Positions 9,017 to 17,878 of a stretch of 64,000 bases of DNA are shown piece by piece (position 1 is the first letter of the stretch; every line of letters starts with the position of its first letter). The stretch spans positions 62,001-126,000 of the forward strand of contig CAJBYO010000085.1 in NCBI GenBank assembly GCA_903959905.1. The letters run 5' to 3'. The notes below the pieces were generated by a model. The model was not told the origin of the DNA. It was given only the letters and a program-made list of their open reading frames with translations, and did no database searches. The stretch comes from an uncultured Bacteroidales bacterium (GTDB lineage Bacteria; Bacteroidota; Bacteroidia; Bacteroidales; FEN-979). The position numbers and the translations under genes were made by a program.

Positions 9017-9124
9017 ATGAAAAGTCTAGTAAAAAAGAAGATTGAAGTTAAAAAAGCAGGCACCAAAAAAGCAGCCCAGTGTTGTGCCAAGACATCCAGT
9101 ACTATTGTAGGGTGCCACGACTAA
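9017..9124 (+). CDS. 35-residue Cys-rich peptide, candidate modified-peptide precursor (copy 1)
   Basis: A short gene encoding MKSLVKKK, a variable basic middle, then AQCCAKTSSTIVGCHD at the C-terminus. A second gene at 36175-36282 encodes a peptide of the same length with 26 of 35 residues identical; both ends are conserved and the middle varies, as in leader/core precursors. The copy at 36175 directly precedes a radical SAM/SPASM protein, so this one could be modified in trans. Three cysteines and one histidine also allow simple metal binding. It is followed 64 bases later by a DUF1847 gene and is divergent from sqr. That it is coding rests on conservation between the two copies; function is inferred. 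Confidence 0.75.
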   Translation: MKSLVKKKIEVKKAGTKKAAQCCAKTSSTIVGCHD

Positions 9125-9188
9125 AAATCATATAATCTTATTTACAATCATAATGTGCCAGGTGTTGCATTGAAAATATCATTAGACC

Positions 9189-9755
9189 ATGGATTGCCTG
9201 AATTGTACTTCCAAAAACTGCCGGACAACAGAAGCCTGTCACGCTCAAAAATTTGATGCTGCGGAGTTGGTGCAGACCTATCATCTTCCAGAAAATGTAA
9301 AGATTATTCAGGCGGCAGCACGCCTTGTTGACAATGGCAGAGCAGGGACTCTTTCCAGATTGCAGGAGGTAATTGAATTTTCTGGAAGTATGAATTTCAA
9401 GCGAATAGGAATAGCATACTGCTATGGAATGGAAGCTGAAGCAGCACTGATCACAACAATTTTTCGCGAGTCTGGTTTTAAACTCTATCCTGTTTCCTGT
9501 ACCACCGGTGGATTTAAACAATCAGAGATCAACACCGCGAGTAAAATAGATAAAGTATCTTGCAACCCATTGGCGCAGGCAAGTCAATTGAACAATGAAT
9601 CAGTTGATTTTACCCTGACAATCGGCCTTTGCCTCGGCCACGACATTTTATTCAACCAGTATATTAACTCATACACTTCCACCCTGGTAGTAAAAGACAG
9701 GGTGCATGATCATAATCCCCTTGCCGCCTTTTCAGTACCGAATGAAATTAATTAA
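9189..9755 (+). CDS. DUF1847 family Cys-rich protein
   Basis: A 188-residue cytosolic protein without signal peptide. The N-terminus has four closely spaced cysteines (C3, C6, C11, C17 in DCLNCTSKNCRTTEAC), probably a metal site. The body carries the family features RIGIAYCYGMEAEA, PVSCTTGGF, SCNPLAQA, a GLCLGHDILF segment and a VKDRVHDHNPLAAF end. DUF1847 proteins are often described as metal-binding, of unknown function. It lies between the Cys-rich peptide and the DUF302 gene (20-base gap), so the three probably form one unit, divergent from sulfide:quinone reductase. This hints at a sulfur or metal stress role. Confidence 0.8.
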   Translation: MDCLNCTSKNCRTTEACHAQKFDAAELVQTYHLPENVKIIQAAARLVDNGRAGTLSRLQEVIEFSGSMNFKRIGIAYCYGMEAEAALITTIFRESGFKLYPVSCTTGGFKQSEINTASKIDKVSCNPLAQASQLNNESVDFTLTIGLCLGHDILFNQYINSYTSTLVVKDRVHDHNPLAAFSVPNEIN

Positions 9756-9775
9756 CCAGAGCAAACTACACCGCC

Positions 9776-10183
9776 ATGATTACAAACCAGCTAATTGCCG
9801 AGAAAGTAAGCCTTTTTAATGTACCTGTAACAGTTGCAAAAATTATTGAAGCTGCAATACAGAAAGGATGGCAGAATCCTGCAATCCACAATCTGCAGCA
9901 ATCACTTGCAAAATCAGGCAAAGATGTTCTTCCTGTGCAGGTTATTGAGATTTGTAAACCTGAATATTCCGGGCTTATGCTTCAGCAGGACGACGGTCGT
10001 ATTGTATCCATCCTGATGCCTTACCGCATTTCTGTTTACGAAGAGTCTGACGGTAAAACCTATGTTGCTGCCTTGAACATGTCGGTGATGACAGCCGGGT
10101 TATCTGCAATTACAGCTGAGGCGATCCAAAACGCTTCCCATGAAGCACTAGGGATCGTTGAATCAGTTATCGGTACATTCTGA
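9776..10183 (+). CDS. DUF302 domain protein
   Basis: A 135-residue soluble protein with the DUF302 alpha/beta pattern: an N-terminal helix region, KPEYSGLMLQQDDGRIVSILMPYRISVYEESDGKTYV, then a helical end. DUF302 proteins are small and uncharacterised and are often found with sulfur-oxidation or thiol-related genes. It follows the DUF1847 gene by 20 bases in the same direction and is likely co-transcribed. No signal peptide or cysteine motif is present. Biochemical role unknown. Confidence 0.75.
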   Translation: MITNQLIAEKVSLFNVPVTVAKIIEAAIQKGWQNPAIHNLQQSLAKSGKDVLPVQVIEICKPEYSGLMLQQDDGRIVSILMPYRISVYEESDGKTYVAALNMSVMTAGLSAITAEAIQNASHEALGIVESVIGTF

Positions 10184-10261
10184 CAGCCGGTTGAAACACC
10201 TCCTTTTAATTTGAATTACAGTAAGTTCCCCTGATTACACACTTACTTTCCTGTTTTATTT

Positions 10262-11323
10262 ATGACCAAATTTGCTGAAGTTCAGGAATCCCGCAACGGT
10301 GCTGCAGATTTATTAAAAGGAATCGCTGTCCTGCTAATGATCCAGGTTCATATCATGGAACAGCTAGCTCAACCCGACCTGTATAACAGCATCCTGGGCA
10401 AATTTTCTCTGTTCCTGGGAGGTCCTGCCTGTGCACCTGTATTTATGGCCGTTATGGGTTATTTCCTGGCTTCATCAGGAAAATCAATGAAAGGATTTAT
10501 CCTTCGCGGGCTGATGCTTTTTGCAGGGGGGATCCTTCTAAATATTGGCCGTTCGGCAAACCTTCTGGTTCAGATTTACCAGGGAGAATCAGATCTAAAT
10601 CCCTTGCATTTCATATTTGGTGCTGATATCCTGACCCTTGCAGGGCTTAGTATCATGGTTATCGGAATGCTACGGTCTCTGTTCAGGTCTTTTTATCTGC
10701 CATACCTGCTCCTGGGATTTGCTGTCGCCGCCGCTTCACCATTCATGACACCATCTGTTATCTTTGCAGGATATCAGCAATATCTCAATGCGTTTCTGAC
10801 AGGAGGTGCTGAATGGTCATACTTCCCTCTGTTTCCGTGGATTGCCTACATTCTGACAGGTTATTCGTTCCGGTTGTTTTTGAGCAATGTAGAATGGGTA
10901 AAGAGAATAGATATAAAAGAGCACTTTTACCTGGCCGTTCCGTTGTGGCTGGTGATCCTGTTTACCCTTCCATGGGCCTCTACAGTCACCAGTGACTTGG
11001 CGGGTTCAGGCGGATACTATCATCATGGTATTTTGTTTTTTCTATGGACACTGATCTTCATGATCTCCTACCTGATTGTTATTTTACTGGTTGAATCAGA
11101 ATTAGGAGAACATAAAATTACATTGGCAATCAAATGGTTGGGTGCCCAGGTAACCATTGTTTATATTGTTCAATGGCTGATTATAGGTAATGTTGCCAGC
11201 GTACTTTACCGTTCACAACATCTTTTCCAGGTTGCATCCTGGTTTCCTGTGATCGCAATAGCATCGTTACTTATTGGTTTCATGTATCTTAGGATAAAGT
11301 CAACCCTGTTCAGGAAATCCTGA
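10262..11323 (+). CDS. Membrane acyltransferase, HGSNAT/DUF1624-like
   Basis: A 353-residue polytopic membrane protein with about ten hydrophobic segments. The N-terminal RNGAADLLKGIAVLLMIQVHIME fits the DLLKGxAVxxMxxxH signature of the heparan-alpha-glucosaminide N-acetyltransferase-like/DUF1624 group, where a conserved His sits at the end of the first helix. Such proteins usually move acetyl groups across the membrane onto sugars. It could modify one of the two exopolysaccharides encoded nearby, but it has its own direction and spacing and could serve envelope glycans instead. A decayed copy of its 3' end lies at 18843-18961. Confidence 0.65.
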   Translation: MTKFAEVQESRNGAADLLKGIAVLLMIQVHIMEQLAQPDLYNSILGKFSLFLGGPACAPVFMAVMGYFLASSGKSMKGFILRGLMLFAGGILLNIGRSANLLVQIYQGESDLNPLHFIFGADILTLAGLSIMVIGMLRSLFRSFYLPYLLLGFAVAAASPFMTPSVIFAGYQQYLNAFLTGGAEWSYFPLFPWIAYILTGYSFRLFLSNVEWVKRIDIKEHFYLAVPLWLVILFTLPWASTVTSDLAGSGGYYHHGILFFLWTLIFMISYLIVILLVESELGEHKITLAIKWLGAQVTIVYIVQWLIIGNVASVLYRSQHLFQVASWFPVIAIASLLIGFMYLRIKSTLFRKS

Positions 11324-11346
11324 TTTATGGATTTTCACTGATCACT

Positions 11347-11374
11347 CCATGCAATTCCCGCATCATTATAAAAA
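11347..11374 (+). repeat. 28-bp exact duplicate of an internal part of the 20114-20833 gene
   Basis: Twenty-eight bases are identical to 20214-20241, followed by 12 matches in 15. At 20214 the segment is coding (MQFPHHYKK); here the same frame reads MQFPHHYKK and then stops, so this is a gene fragment. It sits just after the acyltransferase gene, whose own 3' end has a decayed copy upstream of the other locus. Confidence 0.7.
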
Positions 11375-11431
11375 ATGAGGCTTTCAGGTGTCATACAGCC
11401 TGATATAAATTAGTTTCCCACACGTAACGGA

Positions 11432-12700
11432 TCATTCATTCACAATCTTATTAGGCTGGACTTCAAACCTGACTGTTTTATCCCAGACATGAGCTGCTTT
11501 CTTGATGTTCTCAAGGTAGAAAGCCTTGAGCATGACCCAGATCCAAAGCTGACAATAAGTAAAATACATGATGAGGACAAGGCCAAAATTCTTCCAGTTG
11601 TCCTCATGGTCGAAAGAAATTGCAAGCATGATTTCCACCATAAACAGTCCAATGGCGATTATCCATACAGCAGAGTACGGTCCCGGTAATGAAATATGGA
11701 TGACGTTGAACAGACTTAAGATGAATAGTATATCGGAAATGACAACTGCTACAAAAAAAATATAATAAACCGCCAGGGTGTAAAGAAGATCAAAACGCAG
11801 CCGCTTATTCTTGAAATTCGGAATTTCTTTCAGGAATTTTGCCAGAACATAATTGTTACCCCTGACCCAGCGAACTCTTTGTTTGATCCAGACACTCCAC
11901 TTCTCAGGTTCCTGCTCGTATGTAATGGCGTACGGAAGGAACTTGATCTTGTACCCCAATTCATAGATCCGGATGCTCAATTCAGCATCCTCTGTAAGCG
12001 CTTCTTCATCCCATCCGTTCAACTCATCGATCAGCCACTTCCACATGACGAAATTTGTTCCCGGTAATGTGGCGATCTTATGCAACTGCCAACGCCCTGC
12101 CTGAAGCATTGACTGGAAACTCAATGTCTCGATATTGATAAAACGGGTCAGCAGGTTCCTGTTTTTATTTACGGTTCTGAATTTACCGATCACACCACCA
12201 AGTTCCTTATCAGAAACCAGAGAGGCCACGAGGTAATGCAATGCCTTTGGATCCGGAGTATTATCTGCATCATAAACGGCAATGACTTCAGAATCTACTT
12301 GTTGGATTCCAAGGTTCAATGCCCTGGATTTCCCCTTTCCCCCCATTCCTACCGGAATGTTATACAAAACCACACGACTGTCTTTCCTTGCATAACGCTC
12401 TATAATCTCTTTTGTCTGATCTTTTGAACCATCGTTGATGACCATTATCTTCAGCTTGCCTTCAGGATATTCAAGATTTAACATGGCTTCAATGGTGTTA
12501 CCAATAACAACAGCTTCGTTATGGGCTGGTATCAGGATCGTACAGGTGGGAAGTTCAAAGTGCATCTGATCCACTTTTTGCTTTTCCTTCATTGACCGGA
12601 TGAAATTAATATATCCGAATAGACTGAAAATAAATTGATACCCAATCATAAACCAGATGAGGATCACGGAGATCAGAAAAATAGTTTCAAGGATGAACAT
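11432..12700 (-). CDS. GT2 glycosyltransferase, PgaC/IcaA-like polysaccharide synthase
   Basis: A 422-residue inner-membrane processive glycosyltransferase. One N-terminal membrane segment (about 5-32) precedes the catalytic domain with nucleotide motif VINDGSKD, metal-binding DAD (about 144-146), TED (about 236-238) and QRVRW (about 274-278). Three C-terminal membrane helices follow. This is the layout of poly-N-acetylglucosamine synthase PgaC. It is the last gene of a minus-strand operon (33 bases after the PgaB-like gene) that also has wecB, so the polymer probably contains HexNAc units (GlcNAc or ManNAc). No PgaD-like partner is seen. Confidence 0.85.
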   Translation of the reverse strand: MFILETIFLISVILIWFMIGYQFIFSLFGYINFIRSMKEKQKVDQMHFELPTCTILIPAHNEAVVIGNTIEAMLNLEYPEGKLKIMVINDGSKDQTKEIIERYARKDSRVVLYNIPVGMGGKGKSRALNLGIQQVDSEVIAVYDADNTPDPKALHYLVASLVSDKELGGVIGKFRTVNKNRNLLTRFINIETLSFQSMLQAGRWQLHKIATLPGTNFVMWKWLIDELNGWDEEALTEDAELSIRIYELGYKIKFLPYAITYEQEPEKWSVWIKQRVRWVRGNNYVLAKFLKEIPNFKNKRLRFDLLYTLAVYYIFFVAVVISDILFILSLFNVIHISLPGPYSAVWIIAIGLFMVEIMLAISFDHEDNWKNFGLVLIMYFTYCQLWIWVMLKAFYLENIKKAAHVWDKTVRFEVQPNKIVNE

Positions 12701-12733
12701 GTTATTGGGGTGTTATTGAGGGTTTAAAGAACA

Positions 12734-15700
12734 CTATGAATTGTAGCGTTTCCTGATAAATTTCAAGGCAATAAAAAAGGAAAATAACAGCAAGGAGGCC
12801 ACTATCCCGTAAATTGAGATAGCACTCATTGACCATATGCTCGCCATGTTGATCCCATAACTGTATTTACCTCCGGTTACAATTTCAACATGGTGATTCC
12901 CCGACGGCAGCATGATTGTAAAACAGTCATCCCCCTTCAGTATTTTTACTGGATAGATCTTGTTGTCCACCCTGACCAAACTCGGCATGTAATTCAGTGA
13001 GGCAATTGCTCTCTCTTCGCTTTCGTATTTGAACAAAATTGTTTGTAGAAAACATTCAACTTTCAGCAGGTTCCCTGAAAAAGAAAGCAGTTGTGGATGA
13101 ACATTGTAATGTGAAAAACCTTGTATTTCGTTCAAGTCAGTTATGATCCTGTGATCTCCGGCTGGAATTAAAAAGTGATTATCCCGATGACCATAAGCAT
13201 CCGTCTCATCGATATGGATGACTTTAATGGATTTTGGTAACTGCAGTACAAAAGATCTTGGAGATGAAACCTGGAAACCATCCTCCAGATATTTATATTG
13301 AACCATGCCGGAACTGGCATATGAAAAATACGGGATGTCCTGCGAGTTACAGCTTGATTCGCTGTAGATAGAAACCCGCTGAGCCCAAACAGATGCAGCT
13401 TTAATCAATTGATAGCTTTCCAGTCCGGTCTGGATTAAGGTTGGAAATGGAGTGACCTGATCTTTGTCCCTGAACTTAAATATATTCAAATCCAGCATCA
13501 GGTCTGAAGGATCAACCAATTTCCCGGCATAGATTTTCCCCATTTCAATATACCGATCAGGATCTGTTGACCATTTATTCAACGGGTCTTCCGGTTGAAG
13601 GTGAAATTTGTATTTCTTCCGCAGTTCAATAATATTATCAGAATTTACGCCGGAGTACTCAATCATTTCCGGGGACAGATAGGTGTCGTAAAACGTAACC
13701 ACAACATCAAAATCGCCCTTTGTTTTCGCGAAACTGCTTATTTCTGATAGAAAAGCCTGATGCAATTCCGTGATTTTATCAACCCGGAAAGCTATGACCT
13801 GTTCCCTGGCCTTTCGGTTTGACTTCCAATAAAATGAGGAAGACGGGTTGAATATTTCTTTCAGATTATAGCCATAAATGCGCTGAAACTGATCAACCGC
13901 TGAAGGATGCATCGGGGTAAAGATTTGCGGCTCATTGAAACCCAGTCCGGCATCAAAACACAGTTCAGCAATATTGACTCCATCAAAATCAAATTTGTTA
14001 AGCATCCCGAGGTATTCTGCCATGGCAGCATTAAAGCAATTTTTATCTGTCAGCGCTACCGGGTATCTCCATGAAGCCTTCAACTCTTCGTCTTTGTGAA
14101 TATCCTGACCCAGGTAATTTTTCTCCCTCCACTCCGGGTGATTATCCCAGAACTTTTTACTAACCTGGGGAGGTTCCAGCCATGCGTAGACAAGTATTCC
14201 ATTGGAATGCGCCAGTTTTATCAGGCTTGCGTAATCATAAGTGTAGTTTGGATACTGATGCCATCCGGCAACATGTATTCTTCGGATACCTTGTTTTACC
14301 CATTGTTGAACTAATTCTTCGGGATTGGAATTATTCCTGAACCCGGGATCAAAATAAAACTCAAGGTTCTGATTTTTTATTATGGGATGTAAATTGAAAT
14401 ACCGTTGAACATATTCCATGAAAAATGGGTAATAGCTGTATCCTTTGGATGTAAGCGGATCAAAGGCTGAATTGAGGTAAATAATCTTGCCATGCTGATA
14501 ATCTCTTCCGATTGCCACAGGCAAACCGCTCGTGGCGTCTTCACAAAATATTTCATCGTCAGCATTATAATCCAGAACATTTACCAATTGGTTGATTTGC
14601 CAGGTAATGGATTCCTTTGGAAAATACTTATCCCGGATATAATGTAAATTCATTTTCGAGTCTGAGAATGTTATCCCAAATTTGTTGATCAAGCCATTTC
14701 TGCAATCTGTGACAAGATTCCCTCCTTCCTCTACATATTTGTGAACCTGGTTTTTAGATTCCTTCGACAAAAGATCTGCACTTGAAAAGGGAACAACCAA
14801 AAGGTTACAATGGGTGAGATTCATTGCTTCATTCAGAAATAAAGTATCTACCAGCATATTCAGATTCCGGAAGACTGATATAAATGAGGATTGATCAAAC
14901 CAGGCAGTGCCGAGGGCATCCGGATTCCAAACAACTTTTATCCTCGCCGGTTGCCAGTCAGGATTTTCAAACCAGGAACGATACAGTGATTTTGATTTAT
15001 TGATTACCTTGTCTTTGAATGAAACCTCCTTTATTTTGTAATCAACCGCCTGTGCAAAGTATAGTTCTCCTGATCGGAGAACTATCTTTTTCGTAATGTC
15101 AACTTTGATTCTGTTTTTTGAAAAACTCTTCCTGATTACTTTGTTGTTCTGATCTGTGAATTGCTCATAGAGATAGGAATTCCCAGGATTAATGGTGTAG
15201 GTTTGTGAACCAGTTAAAATCACAAAATCACGGGTTTTCACCCAGTTGTTTTCCTTTTTAAGGTTTAAGAAGGAATAACCCTGGGCAGTGATGCCATCCA
15301 CCAATGTCTTCAGTAATTCGATGTCAAGAAAAGGATGAAAGAAGCAGCCCGCTATGCCATCCCGAACCTGATATATTGCCTTTGCGTTGTTTATCAGTTT
15401 GTCCACTGCAGCCCTTGAATCCCGGATATCTGGCTTGAGTGGAACATATCCAAGATTTTCCGGGAATATTTTCTGTCCATACAAATCTCTGTTTATCAAA
15501 TACGGGAAATACTGCCCATAATCAAAATTGTTGATCGACATGCGCTGTTCAACAGATGTGCTGAAATACTTTGAAATCACATTGAAGAATGTTGTCGATC
15601 CCATATAATGTGGTGTTTCCCAGGCAATGGGATAAAGCCCGCACTTTACAAATTCATTTAACCCTGATTCAATCTTTTTTGCATATTCGTCCGGGTTCTC

Positions 15701-16681
15701 ATCACGAAGCGGCGTTGAATTGGCAGCGTCCCAAAATTCTGCATCGTTGGCTGAAACCCCCGTATTTTGATGGGTAGCGCCATGCATTACAATAGAGCCT
15801 CCATGCGAGACCATGTATCCCAGGGCATTAACCACTTCAGGCCGGTCAGAGAGGTTTACCTGTTCGTTTTTCTGAGGATTGACATAAATGGGTATTACGG
15901 CTACCAGGAAAGGTATTCTCCGTTCAGAAAGGAAATCAGCCACCTGCCTGAGTTTCTCAGGGTCATAAAGCGGGGTGACATCTTCAATTCTGAGAATAGC
16001 TGTATGTGATTCAGGATGAAGTTCATTAAGGATATCATGCAATTTGTCGGCAAAAAGCAGGTAGCGGTCAGTAACCTTGGCCCCAAGGAATGGGATATCG
16101 GCTATATACCATAGGTTACCCGACTTTAACATATAAGGGGTTTGTTTTTTCGTCTTTGATGAAAATGCAACGGCAAGGGTTTTAACTTCCTTTATTTTAA
16201 TTATTTGAACGAGATTAATTTCGCTTCTGCCTTTTGTGTAGTAACAGGTATTTGTTTTGACGGAATCAAACTCTGAATTCTCAAGGTATTTGACTACATT
16301 GAATCCATACTTATTCTGATTTTCAGCATTTTTAAGCAATTCAGCCATGCCAGTGTTCAGCCAGACGACCGGGATGGAAGAGTTTAAAATATCCCTGACC
16401 AGAACTCCGGTTGGATGATTTTCAGGTGTAAGCCCAATGTAGAAAAGAACGTTGAATTTGTTTATTTCATCCGCTTTGTACGAACTGATACTCTCAAAAG
16501 TAACCTGTGTATTGAAGTGCCCGAGCAATTGTGCCAGATCTCTTGTAACACCGCTTGCCTCACTTTTGAGATCAGTCTTGTTTTCTGAAATAATGAGAAC
16601 CTTTTTCAACGGGTATTTCTGAGCAACTATGACTGTATTGAATAGTAATAATGCTATATGAATAATAACAATCCTTTTCAT
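12734..16681 (-). CDS. Giant PgaB-like protein: DUF2334 deacetylase plus glycoside hydrolase-like domain
   Basis: A 1315-residue envelope protein with a signal peptide (about 1-21) and one C-terminal membrane helix (about 1283-1303). Residues about 30-210 resemble a flavodoxin/GATase-like region. Residues about 225-480 are a DUF2334 polysaccharide-deacetylase-like barrel with RIEDVTP and a catalytic-type HGATHQ. A second GATase-like region (about 590-750) follows. Residues about 770-1080 resemble the (beta/alpha)8 hydrolase of PgaB (IHVAGWHQYP, LVYAWLEPPQ). PgaB combines deacetylation and cleavage of poly-GlcNAc, and the next gene is PgaC-like, so the role is probably polymer deacetylation and trimming. 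It is about twice the length of PgaB and tethered to the inner membrane, which is unusual. Confidence 0.75.
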   Translation of the reverse strand: MKRIVIIHIALLLFNTVIVAQKYPLKKVLIISENKTDLKSEASGVTRDLAQLLGHFNTQVTFESISSYKADEINKFNVLFYIGLTPENHPTGVLVRDILNSSIPVVWLNTGMAELLKNAENQNKYGFNVVKYLENSEFDSVKTNTCYYTKGRSEINLVQIIKIKEVKTLAVAFSSKTKKQTPYMLKSGNLWYIADIPFLGAKVTDRYLLFADKLHDILNELHPESHTAILRIEDVTPLYDPEKLRQVADFLSERRIPFLVAVIPIYVNPQKNEQVNLSDRPEVVNALGYMVSHGGSIVMHGATHQNTGVSANDAEFWDAANSTPLRDENPDEYAKKIESGLNEFVKCGLYPIAWETPHYMGSTTFFNVISKYFSTSVEQRMSINNFDYGQYFPYLINRDLYGQKIFPENLGYVPLKPDIRDSRAAVDKLINNAKAIYQVRDGIAGCFFHPFLDIELLKTLVDGITAQGYSFLNLKKENNWVKTRDFVILTGSQTYTINPGNSYLYEQFTDQNNKVIRKSFSKNRIKVDITKKIVLRSGELYFAQAVDYKIKEVSFKDKVINKSKSLYRSWFENPDWQPARIKVVWNPDALGTAWFDQSSFISVFRNLNMLVDTLFLNEAMNLTHCNLLVVPFSSADLLSKESKNQVHKYVEEGGNLVTDCRNGLINKFGITFSDSKMNLHYIRDKYFPKESITWQINQLVNVLDYNADDEIFCEDATSGLPVAIGRDYQHGKIIYLNSAFDPLTSKGYSYYPFFMEYVQRYFNLHPIIKNQNLEFYFDPGFRNNSNPEELVQQWVKQGIRRIHVAGWHQYPNYTYDYASLIKLAHSNGILVYAWLEPPQVSKKFWDNHPEWREKNYLGQDIHKDEELKASWRYPVALTDKNCFNAAMAEYLGMLNKFDFDGVNIAELCFDAGLGFNEPQIFTPMHPSAVDQFQRIYGYNLKEIFNPSSSFYWKSNRKAREQVIAFRVDKITELHQAFLSEISSFAKTKGDFDVVVTFYDTYLSPEMIEYSGVNSDNIIELRKKYKFHLQPEDPLNKWSTDPDRYIEMGKIYAGKLVDPSDLMLDLNIFKFRDKDQVTPFPTLIQTGLESYQLIKAASVWAQRVSIYSESSCNSQDIPYFSYASSGMVQYKYLEDGFQVSSPRSFVLQLPKSIKVIHIDETDAYGHRDNHFLIPAGDHRIITDLNEIQGFSHYNVHPQLLSFSGNLLKVECFLQTILFKYESEERAIASLNYMPSLVRVDNKIYPVKILKGDDCFTIMLPSGNHHVEIVTGGKYSYGINMASIWSMSAISIYGIVASLLLFSFFIALKFIRKRYNS

Positions 16682-16719
16682 AAGACACTTCTATTAAGTA
16701 AACAAATTACAACGAGTGA

Positions 16720-17877
16720 TCATTGAGGGATGAACTCTTCTACTACTTCGTCGGAAAATCCAAAAAAGTTCTTCAGAATTTTTATGGTTCTTTGAGCCGA
16801 CAGTCCATCGCCATAAGGATTAGTAGCATTGGCCATTCTCTCATATTCTATTTTATGATCAATGAGTTGAACCGCCGTGCTGAATATTTTCTCTTCATCA
16901 AGTCCCACCAATTTTGCAGTTCCATAATCAACGGCATCAGGCCTTTCGGTCACAGAACGAAGTACAAGAACCGGTATCCCAAAGCGGGGTCCCTCCTCCT
17001 GGACACCTCCTGAATCAGTCAGGATAAGGTAAGATTTTGACATGAGGTTCACAAAATCGAGGTAGTCGACAGGTTCGATCAGGGTTACATTGGGTAAATC
17101 ACTCAGAATCGGAAAAACGACATCCCTGACGATCGGATTTAAATGAACAGGGAAAATGAAATCTATCAATGGGTATTTATTTGCAAGGCGTTTTATTGCG
17201 TTACAGGCCCCTATCATGGGCTGACCCCAGTTTTCACGCCGGTGCATGGTGACCAGGATGATCTTTCCTCCTCGCTCTGCAATGGAGTTAAGGACAGGTT
17301 CCGAAAAGCTGTGATGCTGATTCACTGTGTAATCAAGTGCATCGATAACTGTATTGCCCGTGACAAATATTGTTTTAGGATCAACATTTTCCTTAAGGAG
17401 AGCCATCTTTGCGGTTTGAGTGGGGGCAAAATGCAAATCGGTGATACAACCCGTGATTCGCCTGTTGATTTCTTCCGGGAATGGATTTGCTTTGTCACTC
17501 GTTCTTAAACCGGCTTCAATATGCCCTACCGGAATTTTATTGTAAAATGCAGCAAGGCTGCCAATACAGGTGGTGGTAGTGTCTCCCTGAACCAACACCA
17601 TGTCCGGTTTTTCTGTGATAAAAATTTCATCCAGCCCTGCGATAATCTTTGCTGTAATACTTGCCAGTGTTTGCCTGGGAGCCATGATATCCAGGTCAAA
17701 GGATGGGGTGATCCTGAAAACTTCCAACACCTGATCGAGCATTTGCCTGTGCTGCGCCGTTGCAATGGTTACCACGTCAAAGCAATCTTCATGCTTTTTT
17801 AGTTCAAGGATAATGGGTGCCATTTTGATTGTATCAGGTCTGGTGCCAATTACAACCACTATTTTCTTTTTTACCAT
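16720..17877 (-). CDS. wecB: UDP-N-acetylglucosamine 2-epimerase (non-hydrolysing)
   Basis: A 385-residue cytosolic enzyme that interconverts UDP-GlcNAc and UDP-ManNAc. Family signatures are GTRPDTIKMAPI at the N-terminus, VQGDTTT, HIEAGLRT, PEEINRR, MHRRENWG and LTDSGGVQEEGP. The length matches WecB/MnaA (about 370-390). It starts one base before the stop region of the upstream barrel gene and ends 38 bases before the PgaB-like gene, so it supplies substrate for this polysaccharide operon; UDP-ManNAc would be an unusual building block for a PgaC-type synthase. Confidence 0.95.
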   Translation of the reverse strand: MVKKKIVVVIGTRPDTIKMAPIILELKKHEDCFDVVTIATAQHRQMLDQVLEVFRITPSFDLDIMAPRQTLASITAKIIAGLDEIFITEKPDMVLVQGDTTTTCIGSLAAFYNKIPVGHIEAGLRTSDKANPFPEEINRRITGCITDLHFAPTQTAKMALLKENVDPKTIFVTGNTVIDALDYTVNQHHSFSEPVLNSIAERGGKIILVTMHRRENWGQPMIGACNAIKRLANKYPLIDFIFPVHLNPIVRDVVFPILSDLPNVTLIEPVDYLDFVNLMSKSYLILTDSGGVQEEGPRFGIPVLVLRSVTERPDAVDYGTAKLVGLDEEKIFSTAVQLIDHKIEYERMANATNPYGDGLSAQRTIKILKNFFGFSDEVVEEFIPQ

Positions 17878-17878
17878 C

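Noticed and set aside
9017-10183. Selenoprotein or toxin-antitoxin reading of the small Cys peptide locus
   Set aside because: There is no in-frame TGA with a hairpin, no toxin domain and the second copy lies beside a maturase, which fits a modified peptide better.
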